64,000 bases of DNA from Romboutsia hominis. GTDB lineage: Bacteria; Bacillota; Clostridia; Peptostreptococcales; Peptostreptococcaceae. Below the pieces are notes generated by a model, which saw only the letters and a list, made by a program, of their open reading frames with translations, did not search any database and was not told where the DNA came from. Where the stretch lies: NCBI RefSeq assembly GCF_900002575.1, contig NZ_LN650648.1, forward strand, positions 558,001 to 622,000, in the 5' to 3' direction. Shown piece after piece: positions 54,638-64,000 of the stretch. Positions within the stretch are counted from its first letter, which is position 1. Each line of letters starts with the position of its first letter. A program made the position numbers and the translations under genes.

Positions 54638-55579
54638 ATGTTTAATAAACGCATTAAGACATCTATTGTGTCATGTGTGTTAATTTGTATTTTACCAACG
54701 GTCTCATATGCCATAAGTAAAGATGATTTCCTAAAATTTTTAGTTAATTCATCGTATCCAGAGGCTAAAGAAGAAGTAAAAGAAGATGAAAAAAAAGAAA
54801 GTACTAGTAAAGATGAAGAATATATAGAATTCTTTATAGGAGAAGAAAATATACCTACTATAAAGGAAGAAAATAATAGTGATGAAGAAGAAAGTAAGGA
54901 AGCTTCAAATACATTAGCATCAAATTACACTAACAACATAAGGATAACAAGAGAAAAACCAACAATGATGATATATCATTCTCATGCATCTGAAAGTTAT
55001 TCAGATTCTCCAGAAAATAATTATAGATGCCAAGATAATAATAAGTCGATAGTATCTGTTGGAAGTCTTTTAACAGAAGAATTAAATAAAAAAGGATGGG
55101 GTATAGTTCATAGTACAAAGTATCATGATTTTCCAGATTATAACTCATCTTATTCAAATAGTCTAAAAACTATAAATAGCATAATGAGTGAACAAAATAG
55201 CATAGATATAGCCATTGACTTACATAGAGATGCTAGAACATTAGATACAAAGGCAAAAAAAGATAAAGAAACTAATAGAATGGTTGCTAATTATAATGGT
55301 GAAGAAGTAGCTAAGTTTTTATTTGTAGTTGGACAAAGAAATCCAAATGTAAAAGAAGTAAGAGCACTAGCTAATGATATTACAAATTTTGCAAAGAAAA
55401 AGTACCCAGATTTAGTTTTACCAGTAATAGAAAAGCCATATGGTAAATTTAATCAGTATGTAGCTGATAATCATATTCTTATAGAAGTAGGAAGTAATGG
55501 GACAACCTTAGAACAGGCTCAAAATAGTGTAAAATATATAGCTAATGTACTAGACGAATATTTTAAAGAAAAGAAGTAG
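54638..55579 (+). CDS. spoIIP: Stage II sporulation protein P (SpoIIP)
   Basis: SpoIIP is the amidase/endopeptidase of the DMP engulfment machine. The 313-residue protein has an N-terminal membrane segment (~8-25), an acidic linker (~45-90), and the catalytic domain with MMIYHSHASESYS (His), IDIAIDLHRDA (His), and ILIEVGSNGTTLEQA (Glu). The ribosome binding site is AAGGAGGAG. gpr-spoIIP order is standard in Firmicutes. Confidence 0.95.
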   Translation: MFNKRIKTSIVSCVLICILPTVSYAISKDDFLKFLVNSSYPEAKEEVKEDEKKESTSKDEEYIEFFIGEENIPTIKEENNSDEEESKEASNTLASNYTNNIRITREKPTMMIYHSHASESYSDSPENNYRCQDNNKSIVSVGSLLTEELNKKGWGIVHSTKYHDFPDYNSSYSNSLKTINSIMSEQNSIDIAIDLHRDARTLDTKAKKDKETNRMVANYNGEEVAKFLFVVGQRNPNVKEVRALANDITNFAKKKYPDLVLPVIEKPYGKFNQYVADNHILIEVGSNGTTLEQAQNSVKYIANVLDEYFKEKK

Positions 55580-55588
55580 ACTTGAAGT

Positions 55589-55849
55589 ATGAGTAGAGTT
55601 GAAAGAAATATACAAAAAAAAATAAAGAAAAGAAAAAGAAAATTCATAAGTAAAGTACTATTTATATTGCTTATGACTGCAAATTTATTTATATGTATAT
55701 TTACAATAAATCAAAGTGCCAAAAGTATGTTAGGTGAGGATACATATAATATAGAAGAAAATATTAAAGATTTACAAAAATTTATAGAAAATAAGTTAGA
55801 GATACTTTCAGATAAGACTAAAAAACTAATCTCTCAACTTAATATATAG
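55589..55849 (+). CDS. Small basic single-pass membrane protein after spoIIP
   Basis: This 86-residue protein has a very basic N-terminus (~7-20, KKIKKRKRKF), one membrane helix (~22-40), and an amphipathic, Lys/Glu-rich C-terminal helix likely to form a coiled coil. I do not recognise the family. It starts nine bases after spoIIP with only a weak site (TGAAGT), so expression by translational coupling is likely. The positive-inside rule puts the coiled coil outside the membrane. Position suggests a sporulation role; this is inference. Confidence 0.72.
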   Translation: MSRVERNIQKKIKKRKRKFISKVLFILLMTANLFICIFTINQSAKSMLGEDTYNIEENIKDLQKFIENKLEILSDKTKKLISQLNI

Positions 55850-55851
55850 TA

Positions 55852-55890
55852 AAAAATAAGACTTATAGGCACTTAAGTCTTATTTTTTGT
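55852..55890 (+). terminator. Terminator of the gpr-spoIIP unit
   Basis: The stem AAATAAGACTT / AAGTCTTATTT with a nine-base loop ends in TTTTTG. Confidence 0.88.
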
Positions 55891-55982
55891 CCTTATTATT
55901 TACATAAATGCGGATATATTATAAAATAAAAGTTATGATAAATAAGAATAAAATTTTTAAGTATTAAAAAGGAGGAATAAAG

Positions 55983-57788
55983 GTGGACAGTAAACAAAGT
56001 AGAACTAGAAACTTTAGTATAATAGCACATATAGACCACGGTAAGTCTACCTTAGCAGATAGATTAATACAAAAAACTGGACTTGTTAGTGAAAGAGAAA
56101 TGAAAGATCAATTACTAGATAATATGGATCTTGAAAGAGAAAGAGGAATCACTATAAAGTTACAAAATATTAGGTTAGTTTATAAGGCTAAGGATGGAAA
56201 TGAATATTATTTAAATCTTATAGATACTCCAGGTCATGTTGACTTTAACTATGAGGTATCAAGAAGTTTAGCAGCTTGTGAAGGTGCATTATTAGTAGTG
56301 GATGCAGCACAAGGTGTTGAAGCTCAAACATTAGCTAATGTTTATTTAGCGTTAGATCAAGATTTAGAAATACTACCAGTTATAAATAAGATAGACCTTC
56401 CAAGTGCTAGACCAGATGAAATAAAGACAGAAATAGAAGATATAATAGGACTTGATGCAAGTGATGCACCTTTAATATCAGCTAAAAGTGGTTTAAATAT
56501 AGAAGATGTATTAGAAGCCATAGTAGAAAAAGTACCAGCACCACAAGGTGATAAAGATGCTCCTTTAAAAGCTTTAATATTTGACTCATATTACGATGCA
56601 TATAAAGGTGTTGTAGCGTATGTTAGAGTTTATGAAGGAACTGTTAAAAAAGGTATGACTATAAAAATGATGAATACTAACAAAAAGTTTGAGGTAACTG
56701 AAGTTGGTGTTATGGCTCCTGGTCAAAGAGAACTTGATGAGTTAGCTGCAGGAGATGTTGGATACATAGCTGCAAGTATAAAGGATATAAGAAGTTGTCA
56801 AGTTGGTGATACAATAACAGATGCAAATAATCCAACTGATGAACCTATGCCAGGATACAAAAAAGCTACTCCAATGGTTTATTGTGGTATATACCCAGGT
56901 GAAGGTGAAAAGTACGAAAATGTAAGAGATGCATTAGAAAAAATGCAAATAAATGATGCAGCGCTGGAATTTGAGGCTGAAACTTCAGCTGCATTAGGAT
57001 TTGGATTTAGATGTGGGTTCTTAGGTCTACTTCATATGGAAATAATCCAAGAAAGACTAGAAAGAGAATATGACTTAAACTTAGTAACAACAGCACCATC
57101 TGTTATATACAGAGTTACTAAAAATGATGGGGAAGTTGTAATGATACAAAATCCAACAAACTTACCAGAACCATCAGAAATAAATATGATAGAAGAGCCA
57201 ATCGTTAAAGGTGATATAATAGTTCCTAAAGATTATGTTGGTACTGTTATGGAGCTTTGTCAAGAAAGACGTGGAACAATGATAAATATGGAATACATAG
57301 ATGAAAAGAGAGTTATGCTTCATTATGATTTACCACTAAATGAAGTTGTTTACGATTTCTTTGATGCATTAAAGTCTAGAACAAGAGGATATGGATCTTT
57401 AGATTATGAAATTAAGGGATACACTCCTTCTAAACTTGTTAAGCTTGATATATTAATAAATAAAGAGCAAGTAGATGCACTTAGCTTTATAGTACATGAA
57501 TCTCGTGCTTATCCAAGAGGTAAAGCTATGTGTGAAAAATTAAAAAATGAAATACCAAGACATCAGTTTGCAGTTCCTATACAAGCAGCTGTTGGAAATA
57601 AAGTTGTTGCTAGAGAAACTATAAGTGCACTTAGAAAAGACGTTTTAGCTAAGTGTTACGGAGGAGATATATCTCGTAAGAAGAAACTTCTTGAAAAGCA
57701 AAAAGAAGGTAAGAAACGTATGAGACAAATCGGATCTGTAGAAGTTCCTCAAAAGGCCTTTATGTCAGTATTAAAATTAGATGAATAA
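55983..57788 (+). CDS. lepA: Elongation factor 4 (LepA)
   Basis: LepA is a ribosome-binding translational GTPase acting in initiation and back-translocation. The 601-residue length is standard. It starts at GTG (AAAGGAGG upstream) and has [16 protein letters not shown] (G1), ERGITIK (G2), [10 protein letters not shown] (G3) and NKIDLPSA (G4). The LepA-specific C-terminal domain includes [22 protein letters not shown]. Confidence 0.97.
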   Translation: MDSKQSRTRNFSIIAHIDHGKSTLADRLIQKTGLVSEREMKDQLLDNMDLERERGITIKLQNIRLVYKAKDGNEYYLNLIDTPGHVDFNYEVSRSLAACEGALLVVDAAQGVEAQTLANVYLALDQDLEILPVINKIDLPSARPDEIKTEIEDIIGLDASDAPLISAKSGLNIEDVLEAIVEKVPAPQGDKDAPLKALIFDSYYDAYKGVVAYVRVYEGTVKKGMTIKMMNTNKKFEVTEVGVMAPGQRELDELAAGDVGYIAASIKDIRSCQVGDTITDANNPTDEPMPGYKKATPMVYCGIYPGEGEKYENVRDALEKMQINDAALEFEAETSAALGFGFRCGFLGLLHMEIIQERLEREYDLNLVTTAPSVIYRVTKNDGEVVMIQNPTNLPEPSEINMIEEPIVKGDIIVPKDYVGTVMELCQERRGTMINMEYIDEKRVMLHYDLPLNEVVYDFFDALKSRTRGYGSLDYEIKGYTPSKLVKLDILINKEQVDALSFIVHESRAYPRGKAMCEKLKNEIPRHQFAVPIQAAVGNKVVARETISALRKDVLAKCYGGDISRKKKLLEKQKEGKKRMRQIGSVEVPQKAFMSVLKLDE

Positions 57789-57794
57789 TAGCTA

Positions 57795-57826
57795 AAGTCA
57801 AAGGATTTTTCCTTTGGCTTTTTTAT
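57795..57826 (+). terminator. Terminator after lepA
   Basis: The stem AGTCAAAGGA / TCCTTTGGCT, with G-T pairs, ends in TTTTTT. Confidence 0.85.
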
Positions 57827-57965
57827 TATAAGTTCTATTAACTAAAATCGTGTGTAAAACCTGTCCTCATATCTAAATTCTAATAATAGATAAAAACTTG
57901 GGAATACTAAAAAATGCAAAGTATACAAAAATATCATAAATATAAACAGCACAAGGAGGACATAT

Positions 57966-59282
57966 ATGAATGGTAAGCTTAATAGTACCATAGGACTACC
58001 AGCAGCTCTTTCAACAGTTGTTGGTATGGTTATAGGGTCTGGAGTATTTTTTAAGCCTCAAGCAATATACACGGCAACCAATGGTGCACCAGGTCTTGGT
58101 ATAATAGCATGGATATTAGGTGGTATTATAACTATTACAGCAGGATTAACTGCAGCCGAAGTATCAGCAGCTATACCTAAAACTGGTGGAATGATGACTT
58201 ATCTCAGTGAAATATATGGAGAAAAAATAGGATTCTTGACAGGATGGATGCAAACGGTATTATATTTTCCAGGTACTATTGCAGCGCTTGCAGTTATATT
58301 TTCGCAACAGGTATCAGAACTTATGGGTTATGGTCCACAAAATATGGTAGTAGTTTTACCAGTATCTTTAGGAATAATAATATTTATAGCTTTGCTAAAT
58401 ACAGTAGGATCATCTTTTGGTGGATTTATACAAACTGTATCTACTATCTGTAAGTTATTACCTTTAATACTTATAATAATATTTGGATTTATAAAAGGAA
58501 ATGGAAACCCAATATTAACACCATTAGTAGGAGGTGAAACTACTGTCATAGGATCTTTAGGACAAGTATTAATAGCTACACTATTTGCTTATGATGGTTG
58601 GATAAATGTTGGAGCTATAGCTGGTGAAATGAAAAGTCCAGAAAAAAATTTACCTCTAGCTATAGTTGGAGGTTTATCAATAGTTATGGCTGTATATATA
58701 TTGATAAATTTAGCATATTTATGGGTAGCGCCAGCATCAGAACTTGCTACATCAGTAGCTCCAGCTGCACTTGTTGCACAAAAAATATTTGGAAATACAG
58801 GTGGAAAATTAATATCCATAGGTATACTAATATCAGTATTTGGTGCTCTAAATGGATATTTACTTACAGCACCTAGGGTACCATATGTACTTTCAAAAGA
58901 GGGATTATTACCAGGATCAAAAATATTTTCTAAGTTAAATAAAGGTGGTTCTCCATACAACTCTATTTGGTTAATAGCCGGTCTTGGATGTATATATGCT
59001 TTATCTGGACAATTTAACCTGTTAAGTGATCTAACTATATTTATAATATGGGTATTTTATATATTTACTTTCTATGGAGTAGTTAAGCTTAGAAAAGAAA
59101 AACCAGATATGGTAAGACCTTATAAGGTTCCATTATACCCAATTGTTCCTATTGTTGCTATACTAGGTGGACTTTTTGTTATAATAAATCAATTAATAAC
59201 AATGACTTTAGTTTCATTAGGAGGAATAATAGTTACACTTATTGGTTTACTAGTATATTCTTATAAAATTAAATTAAGATAA
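57966..59282 (+). CDS. APC-family amino acid permease
   Basis: This 438-residue membrane protein has about 12 membrane segments and belongs to the amino acid-polyamine-organocation superfamily. The first helix has GMVIGSGVFFKPQAI, the unwound substrate-site segment; later AAEVSAAIPKTGGMMTYL and AYDGWINVGAIAGEMKSPEKNLPLAI match the L-type/SteT-like exchanger group. The specific amino acid cannot be told by eye. It is a single gene with terminators on both sides; the ribosome binding site is AAGGAGG. Confidence 0.9.
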   Translation: MNGKLNSTIGLPAALSTVVGMVIGSGVFFKPQAIYTATNGAPGLGIIAWILGGIITITAGLTAAEVSAAIPKTGGMMTYLSEIYGEKIGFLTGWMQTVLYFPGTIAALAVIFSQQVSELMGYGPQNMVVVLPVSLGIIIFIALLNTVGSSFGGFIQTVSTICKLLPLILIIIFGFIKGNGNPILTPLVGGETTVIGSLGQVLIATLFAYDGWINVGAIAGEMKSPEKNLPLAIVGGLSIVMAVYILINLAYLWVAPASELATSVAPAALVAQKIFGNTGGKLISIGILISVFGALNGYLLTAPRVPYVLSKEGLLPGSKIFSKLNKGGSPYNSIWLIAGLGCIYALSGQFNLLSDLTIFIIWVFYIFTFYGVVKLRKEKPDMVRPYKVPLYPIVPIVAILGGLFVIINQLITMTLVSLGGIIVTLIGLLVYSYKIKLR

Positions 59283-59284
59283 GT

Positions 59285-59318
59285 AAAAGGCATCTTTACA
59301 TTTAGGTGCCTTTTATAT
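59285..59318 (+). terminator. Terminator after the permease gene
   Basis: The imperfect stem AAAAGGCATC / GGTGCCTTTT with a ten-base loop ends in TATATT. Confidence 0.8.
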
Positions 59319-59431
59319 ATTTTAAATTAATAAAGCATTTTTAAATAGATAACAACTATCACATATATATTGTTATAATATAGTAAAATATATTTAATAA
59401 TGTAAGCAATATATGAATAGGAGAAAAATAA

Positions 59432-60574
59432 ATGTTAGGATTATATATACATATTCCATTTTGTGTGAGTAAGTGTAACTACTGTGACTTTAATTCATAC
59501 AAATTAGATGTAAACTTAAAGAAAAGATACATAGATGATTTAAAAAAGGAAATGGAACTTTATAAGAAAGATATAGAAAAAGAAAATTATGAAAAAGAAA
59601 TATGTAGTATATTTTTAGGGGGAGGAACTCCAAGCATACTAACATCTAATGAAATTGAAGAAATATTTAATAATATTTATAAGAACTTCAATATAAAGGA
59701 TAATGCTGAAGTAACTATGGAGTGCAATCCAGGAACATTAACAAGAGAAAAATTAGAAACTATGAAAAAGTGTGGAGTAAACAGATTAAGTATAGGTCTT
59801 CAGGCAGTGCAAAATAATAAATTAAAGGAAATAGGAAGAATCCATACATATGAAGAGTTTGAGAAAAATTATAAAGAAGCTTTAGAGGTTGGTTTTGATA
59901 ATATAAATGTAGATTTAATGTATGCACTTCCAAATCATAACATTGATGAATGGAAAGAAAGCTTAGAAAAAATTATTTCATTAAACCCATCACATATATC
60001 AGCTTATTCACTTATATTAGAAGAGGGCACAAAGTTATATGATATGTATGAAGACAATGAATTTGAACTTATAGATGAAGATACAGATATAAATATGTAT
60101 AATCACACAATAAATTACCTAAAACAAAATGGGTACAATCAATATGAAATATCAAACTATTCAAAGCCAGGTTTTGAGTGTAAGCATAATATACTATACT
60201 GGAAGTGTTATCATTATATAGGGTTAGGTGCAGGGGCATCTGGATATCTAGGAAATATTAGATATAATAATGTAGAAAATCTAGATGAGTATCATAATAT
60301 GATAGAAAAAAATGAAAAACCTATAAGCAATTTAGAAAATTTAAGTATAGAAGATAAAATACAAGAAAAAATATTTATGGGACTTAGAATGAATGAAGGG
60401 ATATATTTTGAAGACTTTAAAAAAGAATTTAATATAGAATTCAAAAATAAATATAATAAGCAAATTGAGGATTTGAAAAATAAAGACTTAATAAAAGAAA
60501 GTAAAGTAGGTATTAAGCTTACCCAAAAGGGACGAGAAATATCAAATTCTGTATTTGTTGAATTCATAAATTAA
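59432..60574 (+). CDS. hemW: HemW-type radical SAM protein (heme chaperone family)
   Basis: The 380-residue protein begins LGLYIHIPFCVSKCNYCDFNSY, giving the CxxxCxxC radical SAM cluster at residues ~11-18. GGGTPSIL, NRLSIGLQAVQNNKLK and IGLGAGASGYL follow. It lacks the N-terminal HNPY-type extension of true HemN, and its position before hrcA-grpE-dnaK is typical of HemW. HemW binds heme for transfer rather than oxidising coproporphyrinogen. The ATG follows AGGAGAA. Confidence 0.94.
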   Translation: MLGLYIHIPFCVSKCNYCDFNSYKLDVNLKKRYIDDLKKEMELYKKDIEKENYEKEICSIFLGGGTPSILTSNEIEEIFNNIYKNFNIKDNAEVTMECNPGTLTREKLETMKKCGVNRLSIGLQAVQNNKLKEIGRIHTYEEFEKNYKEALEVGFDNINVDLMYALPNHNIDEWKESLEKIISLNPSHISAYSLILEEGTKLYDMYEDNEFELIDEDTDINMYNHTINYLKQNGYNQYEISNYSKPGFECKHNILYWKCYHYIGLGAGASGYLGNIRYNNVENLDEYHNMIEKNEKPISNLENLSIEDKIQEKIFMGLRMNEGIYFEDFKKEFNIEFKNKYNKQIEDLKNKDLIKESKVGIKLTQKGREISNSVFVEFIN

Positions 60575-60584
60575 TTAGAAAGTG

Positions 60585-60615
60585 TTGACAAGAATAAAAT
60601 AAAATGATATATAAT
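60585..60615 (+). promoter_or_regulatory. Predicted promoter of the hrcA-grpE-dnaK operon
   Basis: A consensus TTGACA (60585-60590) is followed by TATATA at 17 bases or TATAAT at 19 bases (60610-60615). The CIRCE operator lies immediately downstream. Confidence 0.8.
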
Positions 60616-60628
60616 ATATATAATCTTT

Positions 60629-60655
60629 TTAGCACTCGAAAGTAGTGAGTGCTAA
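60629..60655. promoter_or_regulatory. CIRCE operator (HrcA binding site)
   Basis: A perfect TTAGCACTC-N9-GAGTGCTAA inverted repeat, the consensus CIRCE element, lies between the promoter and hrcA. It predicts repression of the operon by HrcA, relieved on heat shock. Confidence 0.97.
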
Positions 60656-60673
60656 CAGCGAGGAGTGAAGGTG

Positions 60674-61690
60674 ATGGAATTAAATGAAAGAAAATTAAAG
60701 ATCCTCAAAGCTATAGTTAAAGATTATATAGAAACAGCTGAGGCTGTAGGCTCACGAACTATATCAAAAAAACATGACTTAGGTGTAAGTGCTGCCACTA
60801 TAAGGAATGAAATGGCTGACCTTGAAGAATTAGGATATTTAATCCAGCCACATACCTCGGCAGGTAGAGTTCCATCTGAGAAAGGATACAAGCTTTATGT
60901 AGATTCTCTTATGAGTCAAAGTGAACTTAGTGACGAAGAGAAAATTTTAATAGAGAGTTGTATAAATAAAAATGTTAATGATATAAGAGATTTAATTCAT
61001 GAGACTTCTAAGCTATTATCAGAAATTACTAATTATACAACTGTAGCTGTTACTAAAAACTTAGTTAATCAAAGTGTTATAAAACACATACAGTTAGTTA
61101 GTATGAGTGATAACAACATTTTATTAATAGTTGTTACAGATAAAGGTGATATAAAAAATGTAAATTTAGCTACTAACACTCATTTAGATCAATCAAAATT
61201 AAACATAATTTCTGACAATCTAACTAGAAAATTATCAGGAAAAAGTATAGTTGATTTAGATGAAAAACTTATAGCATTTATAAAATATGAAATAAGTGAA
61301 CATGCAGTGTTAATAGATGAATTAATAGATGCACTAAATTTTGATACCAATGATGATACATCAATTTCACTAAGTGGAGCAACTAATATATTTAACTATC
61401 CCGAATTTAATGATGTACTTAAGGCCAAGTCATTTTTACATATGCTAGAACATAAGGAAATGATATCTAGTATGGCTAAGTCAAAAGGTATACAGAAGGA
61501 TAATGTTAATATAATCATTGGTAGTGATAATGATTTTGAGTTAGCGCAAGATTGTAGTATAGTTACAGCAACTTATAATATAAGTAGAGATCTAGTAGGG
61601 CGTATAAGTTTTATAGGGCCTACAAGAATGGACTATGCTAAGATTTATACAATTGTTAATTATATGAGTTTGATTTTTAACAAAAAATAG
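60674..61690 (+). CDS. hrcA: Heat-inducible transcription repressor HrcA
   Basis: HrcA binds CIRCE and represses the chaperone operons. The start is ATG 60674, eight bases after AGGAG; in-frame GTGs at 60665 and 60671 are too close to the site. The 338-residue protein has the winged-helix N-terminus NERKLKILKAIVKDYIETAEAVGSR (segments ~4-28), AATIRNEMADLEELGYL and QPHTSAGRVPSEKGYKLYVD, then a GAF-like regulatory domain. A perfect CIRCE directly upstream shows autoregulation. Confidence 0.96.
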   Translation: MELNERKLKILKAIVKDYIETAEAVGSRTISKKHDLGVSAATIRNEMADLEELGYLIQPHTSAGRVPSEKGYKLYVDSLMSQSELSDEEKILIESCINKNVNDIRDLIHETSKLLSEITNYTTVAVTKNLVNQSVIKHIQLVSMSDNNILLIVVTDKGDIKNVNLATNTHLDQSKLNIISDNLTRKLSGKSIVDLDEKLIAFIKYEISEHAVLIDELIDALNFDTNDDTSISLSGATNIFNYPEFNDVLKAKSFLHMLEHKEMISSMAKSKGIQKDNVNIIIGSDNDFELAQDCSIVTATYNISRDLVGRISFIGPTRMDYAKIYTIVNYMSLIFNKK

Positions 61691-61708
61691 ATTAAGGGGT
61701 GTAACATA

Positions 61709-62266
61709 TTGCAAGAAAATAATTTAGAAAAAGAAAATGTAAAAGAAGAATTAGAAACTTCAAGTGAAATTGAAGAAACGACTGAGGAAGTTGTAGAAGA
61801 CAATGTTACAGATATAAATGACAAATTAGAAGAAAATAAATTAAGAGAAGAATTAGAGGCTCTTAATGATAAGCATCAAAGACTTCAAGCAGAATATGCA
61901 AACTATAGAAGAAGAACAAATGAAGAAAAAGAAACTATAGGATTATTTGCAAATGAAAAAATACTAAACGATATAATACCTGTTATCGATAGTATGGAAA
62001 GAGCTTTAGAAGCTTGTGATGACAAAGAAGGAAGTATGTACCAAGGAATAGACTTAGTATATAAGCAACTTCAAGGAATACTTACAAAGTATGGAGTTGA
62101 AGCAATAGAAGCTGAAAATGCAGACTTTGATCCAAATTTACACTTAGCAGTAATGCAAGAAAGTGTTGATGGAGTTGAAGCAAATAAGGTTGTAATGGTA
62201 CTTCAAAAAGGATACAAACTAGGAAATAAAGTATTAAGACCAAGTATGGTTAAAGTATCTTGCTAG
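61709..62266 (+). CDS. grpE: Nucleotide exchange factor GrpE
   Basis: GrpE releases ADP from DnaK. The 185-residue protein starts at TTG 61709, seven bases after AAGGGGTG. It has an acidic N-terminal coiled coil (~1-80), the ALNDKHQRLQAEYANYRRRT segment, and the beta domain ending NKVVMVLQKGYKLGNKVLRPSMVKV. It lies 18 bases from hrcA and 156 bases from dnaK. Confidence 0.95.
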   Translation: MQENNLEKENVKEELETSSEIEETTEEVVEDNVTDINDKLEENKLREELEALNDKHQRLQAEYANYRRRTNEEKETIGLFANEKILNDIIPVIDSMERALEACDDKEGSMYQGIDLVYKQLQGILTKYGVEAIEAENADFDPNLHLAVMQESVDGVEANKVVMVLQKGYKLGNKVLRPSMVKVSC

Positions 62267-62308
62267 TTTGATATAAATAGCAATAAAGTTTAAGAATTTA
62301 GCTAAAAT

Positions 62309-62344
62309 ATATCTTATGTTCTAGCAAAATTAGAACTTAGATAT
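62309..62344 (+). other. Hairpin in the grpE-dnaK gap
   Basis: Two nested stems, ATATCT/AGATAT and GTTCTA/TAGAAC, close a seven-base loop. No T run follows, so it is not a standard terminator; an RNA processing site or stabiliser for dnaK mRNA is possible. Confidence 0.5.
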
Positions 62345-62422
62345 TTAAATATATAAAATAAATAATAACTAAATTCTATATAGAATAAAAATCATAAAAA
62401 ATTATTTAGGAGGAATTTGGTC

Positions 62423-64000
62423 ATGGGAAAAATAATAGGAATTGACTTAGGAACAACAAACTCTTGTGTAGCAGTATTAGAAGGTGGAGAACCACAAATA
62501 ATAACTAATGCAGAAGGTATGAGAACTACTCCATCAGTAGTAGCATTTACTAAGGACGGAGACAGAATAGTAGGGGAGCCTGCAAAAAGACAAGCTGTTA
62601 CAAATGCAGATAGAACTATAATATCAATAAAAACTCACATGGGAACAGATTACAAAGTTAATATAGATGGTAAAGATTATACACCACAAGAAATATCAGC
62701 TATAATCTTACAAAAATTAAAAGCAGACGCAGAAAGCTACTTAGGGCAACCTGTAACTGAAGCTGTTATAACAGTTCCAGCATACTTCACAGATGCTCAA
62801 AGACAAGCAACAAAAGATGCAGGTAGAATAGCAGGACTTGATGTTAAGAGAATAATAAATGAGCCAACTGCTGCTGCACTTGCTTATGGTATGGATAAGT
62901 TAGACCAAGATAAAAAAATATTAGTATTTGACTTAGGTGGAGGAACATTTGACGTTTCAGTTCTTGAAATAGGAGATGGAACTTTCGAAGTTTTAGCTAC
63001 TGCTGGTAACAACAGATTAGGTGGAGATGACTTTGACCAAGTATTAATAGACTACTTAGCTGAAGAATTCAAAAAAGCTGAAGGTGTAGACTTAAGAAAT
63101 GATAATATGGCTCTTCAAAGATTAAAAGAAGCTGCTGAAAAGGCTAAAAAAGAGTTATCATCAACAATGACAACTAATGTAAACTTACCTTTCATAACAG
63201 CTACTGCTGAAGGTCCAAAACACTTAACTATGGATATATCAAGAGCTAAGTTTGATGAGTTAACTGCTCATTTAGTAGAAAAAACTATGGAACCAACAAG
63301 AAGGGCATTACAAGATGCAGGTCTTTCAACTTCTGATATAGATGATGTATTATTAGTTGGTGGTTCTACAAGAATACCAGCTGTTCAAGAAGCTGTTAAG
63401 AAATTCATAGGAAAAGAGCCACACAAAGGATTAAACCCAGACGAATGTGTTGCTGCAGGTGCTGCTATACAAGCAGGTGTATTATCTGGAGATGTTAATG
63501 ATTTATTACTTCTAGATGTTACTCCATTATCATTAGGTATAGAAACTATGGGTAACGTAATGACTAAAATAATAGAAAGAAACACTACAATACCAACTAA
63601 GAAGTCACAAGTATTCTCAACTGCTGCTGATAACCAAACTGCTGTTGATATACATGTTCTTCAAGGTGAAAGAAGTATGTCATATGATAACACTACTTTA
63701 GGTAGATTCCAATTAACTGATATACCACCAGCTCCAAGAGGAATACCTCAAATAGAAGTTACTTTCGATATAGATGCTAACGGTATAGTTCACGTTACTG
63801 CTAAAGACTTAGGAACTGGAAAAGAGCAAAAAGTTACTATAACTTCTGGAACTAATTTAAGTGAAGAAGAAATAGAAAAGAAAGTTAAAGAAGCTGAAAT
63901 GAATGCTGAAGCTGATAAGCAAAAGAAAGATAAAATAGAAGCATTAAACCAAGCTGATTCAACTATATACCAAACAGAAAAAACTTTAAATGAATTAGGT
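62423..64000 (+). CDS. dnaK: Chaperone protein DnaK (partial, runs off the window)
   Basis: The frame is open from ATG 62423 (TTAGGAGGAA upstream) to the last base, giving the first 526 residues of ~610. DnaK is the ATP-dependent Hsp70 chaperone. Visible are [13 protein letters not shown] (phosphate 1), [26 protein letters not shown] (phosphate 2), [11 protein letters not shown] (adenosine), the linker [12 protein letters not shown], and most of the substrate-binding domain. The N-terminal gap typical of Gram-positive DnaK (no insert after ~residue 80) is consistent with the length. Confidence 0.97.
   Translation, partial: MGKIIGIDLGTTNSCVAVLEGGEPQIITNAEGMRTTPSVVAFTKDGDRIVGEPAKRQAVTNADRTIISIKTHMGTDYKVNIDGKDYTPQEISAIILQKLKADAESYLGQPVTEAVITVPAYFTDAQRQATKDAGRIAGLDVKRIINEPTAAALAYGMDKLDQDKKILVFDLGGGTFDVSVLEIGDGTFEVLATAGNNRLGGDDFDQVLIDYLAEEFKKAEGVDLRNDNMALQRLKEAAEKAKKELSSTMTTNVNLPFITATAEGPKHLTMDISRAKFDELTAHLVEKTMEPTRRALQDAGLSTSDIDDVLLVGGSTRIPAVQEAVKKFIGKEPHKGLNPDECVAAGAAIQAGVLSGDVNDLLLLDVTPLSLGIETMGNVMTKIIERNTTIPTKKSQVFSTAADNQTAVDIHVLQGERSMSYDNTTLGRFQLTDIPPAPRGIPQIEVTFDIDANGIVHVTAKDLGTGKEQKVTITSGTNLSEEEIEKKVKEAEMNAEADKQKKDKIEALNQADSTIYQTEKTLNELG

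Noticed and set aside
1-64000. Insertion sequences, prophage, integrons or CRISPR arrays
   Set aside because: No transposase, integrase or phage genes and no regularly spaced repeats were seen. All gaps over 300 bases are AT-rich intergenic DNA.

Overview
The window is 64 kb of very AT-rich DNA with densely packed genes, strong AGGAGG-type ribosome binding sites, heavy use of ATA and AGA codons, and several TTG/GTG starts. Gene content points to a spore-forming, anaerobic clostridium of the Peptostreptococcaceae type, a relative of Clostridioides, Paraclostridium and Romboutsia. The evidence is the clostridial Rnf complex with a multi-ferredoxin RnfB, a mreBCD-pbp2-minCDE-rodA-mgsA cluster, the sporulation genes gpr and spoIIP, a flavodiiron protein, and a complete selenocysteine system. 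The species cannot be fixed from sequence reading alone. The window looks like core chromosome: I saw no insertion sequence, prophage, CRISPR array or rRNA.

Layout. 1-2.5 kb: end of the rnf operon (G, E, A, B). 2.7-13 kb: maf, radC, cell shape and division (mreBCD, PBP2, minCDE, rodA) and mgsA. 13.1-14.3 kb: flavodiiron protein on the minus strand. 14.7-21.6 kb: two radical-SAM-linked genes, RNase G, the L21 leader with rplU-prp-rpmA, obg and yhbY. 21.7-26.8 kb: a CoA-disulfide reductase-type oxidase, RNase Z, recX with a tiny membrane peptide gene, nadD-yqeK-rsfS. 26.8-29.5 kb: leucine T-box and leuS. 29.8-33.6 kb: an amino-acid deamination cluster (frameshifted threonine ammonia-lyase, ridA, sdaAB, sdaAA). 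33.6-36 kb: a zinc-ribbon protein, dacA and comEA. 36.1-42.4 kb: selD (itself with an in-frame UGA), selA, selB, ung, a rhodanese and tRNA-Sec. 42.7-45 kb: tcdA, thioredoxin, a deleted thioredoxin reductase and an HxlR-type regulator. 45.1-53 kb: a ComEC-like hydrolase, a DUF2156 protein, a GNAT acetyltransferase, an EAL phosphodiesterase, a ComEC channel lacking its hydrolase domain, and holA. 53.1-57.8 kb: rpsT, gpr, spoIIP, a small membrane protein and lepA. 57.9-64 kb: an amino acid permease, hemW, and the CIRCE-controlled hrcA-grpE-dnaK operon, with dnaK running off the end.

How it fits together. The selenium genes form a self-contained Sec pathway: SelD makes selenophosphate, SelA charges tRNA-Sec, and SelB delivers it. 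SelD itself needs UGA readthrough. The L21, Prp and L27 genes form a maturation set in which Prp removes the L27 leader. ComEA, the split ComEC channel and a free metallo-beta-lactamase lipoprotein may together form a DNA-uptake set.

The most unusual local structure is around 43.4-45.1 kb. Two near-identical 20-bp palindromes each sit one base upstream of a promoter with a 17-bp spacer. One controls thioredoxin. The other follows the HxlR regulator gene and points into antisense sequence with no gene to serve. Beside them lies a thioredoxin reductase gene that has lost roughly 85-90 codons. Together these suggest recent decay of a redox-responsive unit.
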